A stretch of DNA of 51,206 bases from Cyanobacteria bacterium FACHB-502 (lineage in GTDB: Bacteria; Cyanobacteriota; Cyanobacteriia; Elainellales; Elainellaceae). The DNA lies in contig JACJNZ010000075.1 in NCBI GenBank assembly GCA_014695325.1, forward strand, positions 1-51,206. The letters run 5' to 3'. The notes under the pieces are model-generated. The model searched no databases. It was not told the DNA's origin and was given only the letters and a program-made list of their open reading frames with translations. The translations under genes and the position numbers were made by a program. This document shows positions 17,469 to 25,191 of this stretch, piece by piece; positions within the stretch are counted from its first letter, which is position 1, and each line of letters opens with the position of its first letter.

Positions 17469-18920
17469 TTATGGTAATGTTTGAGGTTCACGCTTCATCG
17501 TCCCTGTCTCAATCAACAGTTCGGATTCATCAGAATCTGAAGACTGCCCAAACGCCAGGCGTAGGAAGGGTGGCGCAAGGAATGTGGTTAAAATTACCAT
17601 TGTAATAATCGCTGCCTCTAGCGGTTTACTCAACACGCCACTGGCAGAACCAATCCCGGCAAACACTAGACCGACTTCACCACGCGGAATCATGCCCACG
17701 CCGATCGCCAGACGGTTAATGCCAGGTTGACCAAACACCGCCCAGCCGGTCACAACCTTGCCGATAATTGCTACGACAATCAGAAATGCCGCAATCACCA
17801 AGCCTTCCCGGTTTGCGGCAACAGCCGGGTTCAGTACGCCCAAATCTGCTTTTGCGCCCACCGTCACAAAGAAAACGGGAACCAGGATATCGGCGATCGG
17901 AATGATTTGCTGATCAAGTTCCTTCCGGCGATCGGTTTCATCCAGAACTAACCCCGCTGCAAATGCACCCAAAATTGCTTCCAGATGAATTGCGTTTGCC
18001 AGAAACGCCATCAGGAACGCAAAGATCAGGGCCGGAATTACCAGTTTGCCGCGTGTCTGGAGTTTGTCTACGATCGTCACAAATGCCTGATTAAAGAACT
18101 TGCCCAACAGGATTGCACCCAGCAGGAAACCCGTCGCGCTGATGATGAGATAAACCACGTTCATCACATCGACTTCACCCGTCTTAGCAAGACTGGCAAC
18201 CACCGCCAGCACAATAATGCCTAGCACATCATCAATGACTGCCGCACCGACAATAATCTGTCCTTCCCGCGCCTTGAGTCGCCCCAATTCCGATAACACT
18301 TTTGAAGTAATACCAATACTGGTTGCCGTCAACGCTGCTCCGGCAAAAATCGCAGGAATTGCAGCGACATGAAACAGCAGCATCAGCCCTACCGTACCTG
18401 CGGCAAAGGGAACCGCTACTCCCACGCAAGCAACGATCGCCGCTTGATAGCCCACCTTCTGCAACTCGCGCAGATCGGACTCCAAGCCAATTTCGAACAG
18501 CAGAATGATTACGCCAAGCTCTGCTAGAAGCGAAATAATCTCGCTTTGTGACTCAAACACTTCGATGACGGCTTGAGGTGTTAAGCCCCCAACCCATTGC
18601 AGAATCGGCATTAGCAAAGAATCGGTTGCCTGTGCGCCACTCTCTGGAAACACCAGCAAATGAAATGCTGAAGCTCCGACCAGCACACCGCCAATCAATT
18701 CGCCTAGCACAGGCGGAAAATCTAACGCTTTTGAAATTTCACCACCCAGCTTACTAGCGAAGTAAATAATCACCAGACTCAGCAGCACCCCCGATAAAAC
18801 GATGGACGCATTTTCAGGCGATGCCATTGCTAATGTCGGAGAATAAGGATTCATCCAGGAGAATCCGGTTGATACCAAATTTGTCCAAATTGAAAGCACA
18901 TTAGGTGCAATCCAGACCAT
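17469..18920 (-). CDS. CPA2-family Na+/H+ antiporter (NhaS3-like)
   Basis: A 483-residue cation:proton antiporter with about 12-13 membrane helices. Visible motifs include the start of the exchanger domain (LDFPPVLGELIGGVLVGAS), GAALTATSIGITSKVLSELG and VGAAVIDDVLGIIVLAVV. The last carries the paired Asp (IDD) ion-binding site of electrogenic CPA2 antiporters. The nearest type known in cyanobacteria is NhaS3, an essential Na+/H+ antiporter in Synechocystis. The ATG at 18918-18920 has AGAGGT seven bases upstream; the longer frame to 18968 begins inside the IS6 element and is rejected. The IS6 end lies only 18 bases upstream of the ATG, so the original promoter has been displaced. Confidence 0.88.
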   Translation of the reverse strand: MVWIAPNVLSIWTNLVSTGFSWMNPYSPTLAMASPENASIVLSGVLLSLVIIYFASKLGGEISKALDFPPVLGELIGGVLVGASAFHLLVFPESGAQATDSLLMPILQWVGGLTPQAVIEVFESQSEIISLLAELGVIILLFEIGLESDLRELQKVGYQAAIVACVGVAVPFAAGTVGLMLLFHVAAIPAIFAGAALTATSIGITSKVLSELGRLKAREGQIIVGAAVIDDVLGIIVLAVVASLAKTGEVDVMNVVYLIISATGFLLGAILLGKFFNQAFVTIVDKLQTRGKLVIPALIFAFLMAFLANAIHLEAILGAFAAGLVLDETDRRKELDQQIIPIADILVPVFFVTVGAKADLGVLNPAVAANREGLVIAAFLIVVAIIGKVVTGWAVFGQPGINRLAIGVGMIPRGEVGLVFAGIGSASGVLSKPLEAAIITMVILTTFLAPPFLRLAFGQSSDSDESELLIETGTMKREPQTLP

Positions 18921-18938
18921 GTGTGATACCTCTGTGAT

Positions 18939-19761
18939 GGTTGTGTCGCAAAAACTTTTTAAGGACAAACAATCTGTATCGTTTGCGTTCCCTTAAGCAG
19001 CAATTCCAAAGATCGCTTCGATAAACTTCACTTGAGACACATTGTCCCCTTGTTTGACTTCTTTTACTTGTCCTTTCCGAATTATATTCATCGCTTCAAT
19101 CCCGCTCAACGTTCATCTTGCTGCGTTGAACGTCTTAAATCCCATCATCGGCTTCACGATGCGCTTGATCGATCGATGATCCTGCTCAACCCCATGATTC
19201 AAATATTTGCTCTGCCTTAATTCGGTCTCTTTTTCAATCGTTTCATCTGCTTTGAGCGTTTCCATTGCCGCTGGGTAAGCCGTATTCTTGTCCACTGTTA
19301 TCTCCCGTGGAGCTTGAGTGTGCTGACCCTTGAGTACTTTGTGCAAGAATCTTGCCGCTGCCTTGCCATCTCGCTTGGCACTGAGCATAAAGTCCAGCGT
19401 ATTACCCTGGGAATCCACAGCGCGATATAGATACTTCCACACTCCCCTAACTTTGATATAAGTTTCGTCCACGCGCCATAAGTCGTTCGTCGGTTTCAGG
19501 TGTCGTCGAATCCGTTTGTCTAGCTCTGGTGCGTACCTCAACACCCAACGGTTGATGGTCGAGTGATCCACTCCCATGCCGCGCTCCTGCATCATCTCCT
19601 CCAAATCGCGGTAGCTGAGGGAGTAACGGCAGTACCACCGCACGTTCAGCAGGATGATTTTGGGCAAGAAGTGCCGCCACTTCAACAGAGAAGCAGTAGA
19701 CATCGGAGGAGGAGGTTTAGTCCTATTTACCTTACCACCCACCAGTTTTTGCGACACAACC
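18939..19761 (-). mobile_element. IS6-family insertion sequence
   Basis: An 823-bp element bounded by inverted ends GGTTGTGTCGCAAAAACT (18939 onward, and reversed at 19761). It contains one IS6-type transposase reading frame, broken by a stop. The flanks (TCTGTGAT on the left, AATAATCA on the right) are not the 8-base duplication expected from a simple insertion. This fits IS6-mediated deletion or inter-element recombination. It lies between a 5' fragment of one NhaS-type gene and an intact NhaS-type gene. Confidence 0.85.
18993..19703 (-). pseudogene. IS6-family transposase with premature stop
   Basis: From ATG at 19701-19703 the protein reads MSTASLLKWRHFLPKIILLN, with the HTH segment SYRDLEEMMQERGMGVDHST and the catalytic parts LWRVDETYIKVRG (first Asp), EITVDKNTAYP (second Asp) and YLNHGVEQDHRSIKR (Glu). 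At 19113-19115 a TGA interrupts AAR-TLSGIEAMNIIRKGQ, where relatives have Arg. The same frame then continues for 40 codons to TAA at 18993-18995. The triad precedes the stop, but the lost C-terminal helix is conserved in the family, so activity is doubtful. Confidence 0.8.
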
Positions 19762-20159
19762 AATAATCACGCCGATTTCAGCAGAACCGAAATCGCTTCA
19801 CTTTGCGACTCAAAGATCCGGGTCAGCGCATCCGGTGCCATTTGATTCAATTCTTGCAGCGCCGTCATAATCACCGAGTCAGAAGCAGACAGCCCCCCTT
19901 CGGGAAAGTTCACTAGGTGCAACGCCGAAACACCAACAATTACACCAGCGACCAGTTCCCCCAGGACGGGCGGAAAACCCAATCGCCTAGCAATCTCTGC
20001 GCCGAACTTGCTGGCCAGATAAATCACCACCAGCGTCAGCGATACGCCAGACAGAATAATGGGTGAATCCTCAGCAACAACGGTCGCCAGGAATAGTATC
20101 GGAGCCATGAGAGCGGCTATCCCCCCACTGAAAGGAGGCAGAATGTTGGACAAAATCAT
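19762..20159 (-). pseudogene. 5' fragment of a second NhaS3-like antiporter gene
   Basis: The N-terminal 130 residues parallel the intact antiporter: SPIILSGVSLTLVVIYLASK, then LGFPPVLGELVAGVIVGVSA, then FESQSEAISVL. A one-base deletion near 19780 then shifts the frame (the expected AEIGVII appears in another frame) and the IS6 element cuts off the rest. This is a paralogue rather than a copy of the neighbour, because sequence identity is only moderate. Upstream at 20175-20193 is a short direct repeat (AAGGTTAAAGGTTAAAGGG). The original gene must have followed sbtB in the same direction. Confidence 0.85.
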
Positions 20160-20392
20160 GAGTTTAAAGCGATGAAGGTTAAAGGTTAAAGGGAGTCATA
20201 AAACTGCGGAAGGGTATGAAAAAAGCAACCGATCAAGGACGGTCATGCTTTGGATGCGGTTGCCTGGATCGAGACAAGCCTAGTCGTCAATGAGCGACGC
20301 GGGCGAATAGGTGTTGAGATTATCTTGAATCACAATCAGCTCCTCCGCTTGGGCATCATCTAAATCGACTAACGTTTTGAATAACGATCAAC

Positions 20393-20416
20393 AAAAAGCC
20401 GGGGCATGACCCGGCC
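20393..20416 (-). terminator. Rho-independent terminator of the sbtA-sbtB unit
   Basis: On the minus strand GCCGGG-TCATGC-CCCGGC forms a six-pair G/C stem followed by five T residues, about 25 bases after the sbtB stop. This is a textbook intrinsic terminator and ends the bicarbonate transporter transcript before the antiporter relic. Confidence 0.85.
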
Positions 20417-20439
20417 ATTTAGGTCTGCGTCGTCTCGAT

Positions 20440-20868
<429 letters not shown>

Positions 20869-22092
20869 TTAGCGGCCGCCTATCGCCTGGGCGAGTCCGA
20901 GGAAGAGCGGTATACACAAGCCGATCGCAACGGGCGTACCGATGGCTGTGGAGGCCCCGATGTAGGCGGAGGGATTGGCCGACGGGATACCGGCTCGCAA
21001 CGTGGGCGGACCTGAAATGTCTGAACTGGAGGAGGCGATAACAGCCAGAACCACGACACCGCCCAGGCTGAATCCTGCGACGTAGTGGGCAATCATGCCG
21101 AGACCGAAGGCGATAAGCCCATGCACAAACGGTGCTACCACGCTATACACGACGTACCACTGGGCCACCTTACGCAGTTCGCCAAGCCTTGACCAAGCCT
21201 CCATACCCATGACCAGCATCAAGATCGAAAGCAAGCCGCGAAAGGCGGGATCGTAGAAGCTTTTATAGACACTTTCCGGCTGGGCTAATATGCCAAGAGC
21301 AATGCCGAGCAACATTGCCGATAGGGCAGGTCCCTGGAGGCTTTCCTTCACGATCGGCCATATTTTGACCCGATTATCCGCAGACTGTTGCTTTCTGAGA
21401 TACTCTTGTCGGCTGCTGGGATAATCACCTGCGGGACTGGAAGACGTGCCTGCGGGACTGGGATAATCGCCTGTGGTACTGAAAGACGTGCCTACAGGTA
21501 GAGATGCGCCTGCGGTACTGAAAGCCGCGCCTGCGGTACTGGTATATTCTCCTGCGGGACTGTGATACTCCTGCTTACTGAGAGACTCGCCTGCTGCACT
21601 ACGCTTCTTCTTTTTGAGATAAATGTTGGCCACCACAATCGCCGTTACGAGCGCTGGGATATCCATGAAGGGATAGAGTGCGCCAGCCCATGCCTCGTAT
21701 TGGATGTTTTGTCCCTCCAGTACAGTCAGGGCGGCGGCCATAGTAGAGCCACTCACAGCACCAAACAACCCCCCGGTCGCAATCGCATCTACGGTTTTGA
21801 CCTTCGGCAGCTTGGCCAATGTATAGCGCGCGATGAATACAATGAGAATTCCTACTGCTATAGCAAACGCTACGGGTAACACCATCTCCGTTAGGTTGGA
21901 ATTGCGGATCGCCTGACCACCGGTCAGACCGATTTTCATGAGCAGCATGAAGACGATGATCTGAGTAATCGCCTCTGGAATTACCAATTCGCTACCAAGG
22001 GCGGCAATGACCATACCACCAATCAGAAAGCTGAGTGTTGGGGACTGCAATTGCTGAACGAAGTCCATGAAAAACAAGGACAAAAAATCCAC
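20869..22092 (-). CDS. sbtA: SbtA, sodium-dependent bicarbonate transporter
   Basis: A 407-residue transporter with ten membrane helices in two halves. The substrate/Na+ site segments are GAVSGSTMAAALTVLEGQ (about 111-128) and VIASSSSDISGPPTLRAGIP in the second half. SbtA carries out high-affinity Na+/HCO3- symport at the plasma membrane as part of the CO2-concentrating mechanism. The start is GTG at 22090-22092 with AAGGAGG five bases upstream; the ATG eight codons later has no ribosome site. The cytoplasmic loop between the halves (about 165-235) contains an unusual Ser/Ala/Gly/Thr-rich run of about 7-residue repeats. Upstream lie repeated AAGTCTAT motifs and an internally deleted copy of this gene's start. 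Confidence 0.95.
   Translation of the reverse strand: MDFLSLFFMDFVQQLQSPTLSFLIGGMVIAALGSELVIPEAITQIIVFMLLMKIGLTGGQAIRNSNLTEMVLPVAFAIAVGILIVFIARYTLAKLPKVKTVDAIATGGLFGAVSGSTMAAALTVLEGQNIQYEAWAGALYPFMDIPALVTAIVVANIYLKKKKRSAAGESLSKQEYHSPAGEYTSTAGAAFSTAGASLPVGTSFSTTGDYPSPAGTSSSPAGDYPSSRQEYLRKQQSADNRVKIWPIVKESLQGPALSAMLLGIALGILAQPESVYKSFYDPAFRGLLSILMLVMGMEAWSRLGELRKVAQWYVVYSVVAPFVHGLIAFGLGMIAHYVAGFSLGGVVVLAVIASSSSDISGPPTLRAGIPSANPSAYIGASTAIGTPVAIGLCIPLFLGLAQAIGGR
21415..21563 (-). repeat. Roughly 21-base tandem repeats encoding SbtA's cytoplasmic loop
   Basis: Degenerate units around CCTGCGGGACTGG encode successive heptads SPAGEYT, STAGAAF, STAGASL, PVGTSF (one residue shorter), STTGDYP, SPAGTSS and SPAGDYP, at about residues 178-225 of SbtA. 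The repeats keep the reading frame. Such tandem DNA can expand or contract by slippage, changing loop length without frameshift. Confidence 0.8.
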
Positions 22093-22343
22093 GAATACCT
22101 CCTTATGCCTCCTCTGAAGAGGGGTGACTATTGTGATAGGTGAGCTTTAAAGGGTAAGGGAGAAGCGTTTCACCCCTACAGCACAGGTGTTCGGCGAGAA
22201 CATGTCGCCAGGGTGTTTAGAATGGCCACTCTTCCAATGGGACTGGAAGGTGATAGCTGTCCTGCATTACAATCCATAGACTTTTATCTATAATTGCCCG
22301 AAGCTCCATGCCTTTAAGTCTATATGTTGTGCTTAAGTCTATC
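22093..22343 (-). promoter_or_regulatory. sbtA upstream region with AAGTCTAT motif cluster
   Basis: TTAAGTCTAT occurs at 22315-22324 and 22334-22343, 19 bases apart. Its inverse ATAGACTT begins the near-palindrome ATAGACTTTTATCTAT at 22277-22292. The cluster lies about 185-250 bases upstream of the sbtA start. Cyanobacterial sbtA genes are induced by low CO2 through LysR-type regulators (CcmR/NdhR, CmpR). The motif does not obviously match their published consensus, so the regulator is unknown. Confidence 0.4.
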
Positions 22344-22551
22344 GTTAAATCCGCACAAATTTGCGATCGCTTCACATGAATCTGCTAAGTAATGTCAAAT
22401 GCAAATCATAAGTTTCCTTTTATTCTCAGAAAATCCGTATATTTTTGGTCAACGTGAATTGCGATCGCAGAGTTTTCTCAATTCGATATGCCCTTTACCA
22501 AATGCTCTATGCAACCAGAGAGCGTCTGTCTCTTCTCGCTGACCATATTCC

Positions 22552-22620
22552 ATAGCGCGCGATGAATACAATGAGAATCCCTTTAACGAAGTCCATGAAA
22601 AACAAGGACAAAAAATCCAC
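22552..22620 (-). pseudogene. sbtA: Internally deleted copy of the sbtA 5' end
   Basis: From GTG at 22618-22620 the sequence repeats the sbtA start (encoding MDFLSLFFMDFV). It then jumps directly to GILIVFIARY, which in the intact gene lies about 69 codons further on, and then loses similarity. The flanking text around 22640-22735 also resembles the region upstream of the intact sbtA (shared TTCACCCCTACAGC-CAGGTGTT). This is the remnant of a duplicated sbtA locus. Confidence 0.8.
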
Positions 22621-22740
22621 GAATACCTCATGCATCCTCTGACGAGGAGTATTGCAATAAATGAGCTAGATGAACCTTAACGAGTTAAAGGGAGCAGGAG
22701 GGAGGCACTTCACCCCTACAGCGCAGGTGTTGCACGAGCA

Positions 22741-22972
22741 CCCATTGACTGGGCTTACGGTTATTGGCTCGGTCGGTTCAGAGATCAACGTTGGGGCACT
22801 GCTAACCAGGGCGGCAAAAGAGCCGCCACAAACCGCCCGTAGAGTCCACCGAGGGCCCCCACCCCAGAGGCAACGCCGAAGTCCAGAGCCAGGAGTAGAC
22901 AACGGCAGTCGTGACATCGCCGAAGATATCGCCTCGGCGGTTATTAAACCGGATGAGATTGGTGATTGTCAT
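22741..22972 (-). pseudogene. bicA: N-terminal relic of a BicA-type SulP bicarbonate transporter
   Basis: From ATG at 22970-22972 the sequence reads MTITNLIRFNNRRGDIFGDV, then TTAVV, very close to the start of cyanobacterial BicA. After a frameshift DFGVASGVGALGGLYGRFVA follows, and after another SFAALVSSAPTLISEPTEPI. The latter is the GTPTLISEPTGPMTV region of SulP transporters. The rest of the roughly 560-residue protein is absent and the duplicated sbtA leader follows instead. BicA is a low-affinity, high-flux Na+/HCO3- symporter often linked to sbtA in cyanobacteria. Confidence 0.85.
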
Positions 22973-23136
22973 AATTGAGATAAACGAACAGTAGATCAAA
23001 CTAACTAGAAGCAACCCATTTCATAGAAAGGATCACCTATAGATAAAAATCGGCTGGAGAATGGGATTTGGTATCTGCGATCGTGCGCTCAAAGAAGTCT
23101 CAACAACGGACTGCCGAGAATGATTGCTGAGCGACT

Positions 23137-23526
23137 TCAAGCTCTGAAACGCTCCAATCGCCAAGGACTGCGCTCGGGCAATTGTTTTTCGTACCCCAAC
23201 GCAGTATTGAGAATTGGAGTGAGCTTATGCACCCACTCATGCGCCTGCGGTTGACCAATGCCGAACAAAAAGCCTTGCACTTCCTGCGTCGGGTACAGTC
23301 GGAAATACACCAAAATAAACAACAGCTTATCCCAATTGTCCTGCAACTGCGGTTTGCGTCCACGGCCATAACGTCTTGCTCGGGGGGCTTGAATGTGATG
23401 CTGCTCCAGGTAGTCCCCCCACGCTCGCTCAAAACTGACAAACAACTGCTCGAACTCGTCTACGCTCAACCCGGTTAGGCTTTGCAAAACACGTGGTTTA
23501 TTTTGAACTTGAGCATAGTTGAGCAT
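23137..23526 (-). pseudogene. Truncated IS5-type transposase (helix-turn-helix half)
   Basis: A 129-residue frame beginning MLNYAQVQNKPRVLQSLTGL, then SVDEFEQLFVSFERAW, with a basic stretch (ARRYGRGRKPQL) and LYPTQEVQGFLFGIGQPQAH. This is the DNA-binding N-terminal half of the IS5-related (DDE_Tnp_4) transposases common in cyanobacteria. No catalytic DDE half follows; the frame ends in unrelated sequence near the bicA relic. Confidence 0.7.
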
Positions 23527-23559
23527 GGTTCCTTACTGCCTCACACTCGTCGGGTCATG

Positions 23560-23602
23560 CTTCAAAGTCAATCTTATTTCCGATGAAGTCTAATAAATTT
23601 TG
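23560..23602 (-). pseudogene. C-terminal tail of the IS6-type relic, left of the IS5 insertion
   Basis: When the IS5 element and one target duplicate are removed, the minus-strand frame from the right-hand relic continues here as QAKFI, matching the C-terminal QxKFI segment of IS6 transposases. This shows that IS5 split an existing IS6-type gene. Confidence 0.55.
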
Positions 23603-23611
23603 CTTGAAAGA

Positions 23612-24667
23612 GGCTTTGTTGCATAAAGGGGTTGCGGAAGGGAGGTGATAGGGTTGAAGTACCACCAACAATCGATCACAGCAATGAGCTACCACATCCG
23701 CAACTGGTCTGAGTATAACGCCGCCCTGAGACAACAGGGAAGCCTAACATTCTGGATTGATGAAGCCGTGTTAGAGCAGTGGATTGTTTCTACCTTAAGC
23801 GGCAAACCAGGAGCCTCAAAGTACTATAGTGACCTTGCCATTTGTACAATGGCAACCGTCAAAGCTGTGTACAAGTTAGCTGGACGGCAGTGTCAAGGCT
23901 TTTTAGTATCCCTCTTCGAGTTGATGGGCATAGAGGTGCCTGTACCTGAGCACAGCACCTTGTCGCGACGGTTGAGCCAACTTTCGGTCAAATTACCCGT
24001 CCTTCCCAAGAGTGGTACTCGGCATGTGGTGGTCGATTCAACTGGAGTCAAGGTGTATGGAGAAGGAGAGTGGAAAACCCGTCAGCATGGTGTCAGCAAA
24101 CGGCGCACCTGGCGCAAATTGCACTTGGGAGTAGACGAAAAAACGGGAGAAATCCTGGCAGCAGTCGTGACCACCAATGACATCAGCGATGCCGAAGTGC
24201 TCAGCGATATTCTTGATGGAGTCAGCGGTGAGATTAAGCAAATTTCTGCCGATGGAGCTTATGACCAACGCAAATGCTACGATGCCGTGCGAAAGCGCAA
24301 AGCCAAAGTGGCCATCCCGCCTCGTAAAGGAGCCCGAATTTGGCAACACGGCAACACCAAAGCAGAACGCCACAACCGAGATGAGAACCTACGACGCATC
24401 CGTAAAGTTGGGCGTAAAGCCTGGAAACGAGAGAGCAATTATCATCGTCGTTCCCTCTCAGAAACAACGATGTTTCGCTTCAAAACTATCTTTACTGACA
24501 GGCTCAGTTCACGTAAATTTGACAATCAAGCAGTAGAACTGTTCATCAAGTGTGCGGCACTCAACCGCATGATCCAACTCTGCAAACCAGATAGCTATGC
24601 AGTTGAGGCTTAATTAGGGCTGGCTCAAGTCTAGCTCTGTCTCTTTTAGCAATCATGCAACAAAGCC
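23612..24667 (+). mobile_element. Complete IS5-family (IS903-like) insertion sequence
   Basis: A 1056-bp element with ends GGCTTTGTTGCAT and ATGCAACAAAGCC. It is flanked by an exact 9-base target duplication CTTGAAAGA (23603-23611 and 24668-24676). A 9-base duplication is characteristic of the IS903 group. The single transposase gene is intact and the duplication is perfect, so this is probably the most recent insertion in the window. It sits inside an older IS6-type transposase relic. Confidence 0.95.
23684..24613 (+). CDS. IS5-family transposase
   Basis: A 309-residue DDE transposase from ATG at 23684 (MSYHIRNWSEYNAALRQQGS), which is where relatives of the family start. An upstream in-frame GTG at 23645 with a purine run is possible. 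The catalytic residues are visible: VVDSTGVKVYGEGEW (first Asp), ISADGAYDQRKCY (second Asp) and YHRRSLSETTMFRFK (Glu, in the Y-x2-R-x3-E signature). No frameshift or stop is seen, so the protein should be functional and able to move its own element. Confidence 0.93.
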   Translation: MSYHIRNWSEYNAALRQQGSLTFWIDEAVLEQWIVSTLSGKPGASKYYSDLAICTMATVKAVYKLAGRQCQGFLVSLFELMGIEVPVPEHSTLSRRLSQLSVKLPVLPKSGTRHVVVDSTGVKVYGEGEWKTRQHGVSKRRTWRKLHLGVDEKTGEILAAVVTTNDISDAEVLSDILDGVSGEIKQISADGAYDQRKCYDAVRKRKAKVAIPPRKGARIWQHGNTKAERHNRDENLRRIRKVGRKAWKRESNYHRRSLSETTMFRFKTIFTDRLSSRKFDNQAVELFIKCAALNRMIQLCKPDSYAVEA

Positions 24668-24676
24668 CTTGAAAGA

Positions 24677-25070
24677 CGCTGTTCCCTTGTCCAACTCCTT
24701 TCACTTGTCCTTTTCTGATCATATTCATTGCCTCAATCCCTTGCAACGTTCTTTTGGCACTATTGATTGGCTTGAACCCCATCATTAATTTAGTAATTCG
24801 TTTGATGTTTCTGTGGTCTTGCTCAACCACGTTATTCAAGTATTTCACTTGCCGCAACTCAATTTCTGCTGCCAGTGCTTCATCATCCGTCAGGATTTCC
24901 ATTACCACTGGATAAGCTGTGTTATTGTCCACCTTAATGACTCGTGGAGCCTGAGTGTGCTGCGCTTTGAACACTTTACGGAAAAACCGAACGGCTGCTT
25001 TGCTATCTCGTGAGCGCACTCAACATGAAATCTAGGGTACTGCCTTGCGAATCGACGGACGCAAACAGTG
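24677..25070 (-). pseudogene. IS6-type transposase relic, right of the IS5 insertion
   Basis: Minus-strand reading: SVDSQGSTLDFMLSA near 25070-25020. After a small frameshift come RDSKAAVRFFRKVFKAQHTQ, VIKVDNNTAYPVVME (second catalytic Asp), ELRQVKYLNNVVEQDHRNIK (Glu) and AMNMIRKGQVKGVGQGNS. It resembles the IS6 transposase at 19113-19703 but is clearly divergent, so it is a different IS6 subtype. The N-terminal third is missing, and the IS5 insertion interrupts the C-terminus. Confidence 0.8.
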
Positions 25071-25191
25071 TAACGCATGAGTTGCAGCAGTCAAGTCTTA
25101 ATGTTCATTCCCAGGGTTGAATTTGCTCATGGGAGCTATTTCTATAACGGTTTTACTGGCATGATTGTGCTGCTGAGCAATTTTTTGATCC

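Noticed and set aside
18920-18968. Outward promoter formed by the IS6 end and the antiporter leader (TTGCGA, 17 bases, TATCAC)
   Set aside because: The -10 would touch the ATG, giving a transcript that starts inside the gene; not credible as the main promoter.
20175-20193. AAGGTTAAAGGTTAAAGGG as a Pho box
   Set aside because: Repeat period is 7 rather than 11 bases, and it precedes a broken antiporter gene.
21400-21600. Possible CRISPR array
   Set aside because: The repeats are degenerate, about 21 bases, without unique spacers, and encode an in-frame part of SbtA.
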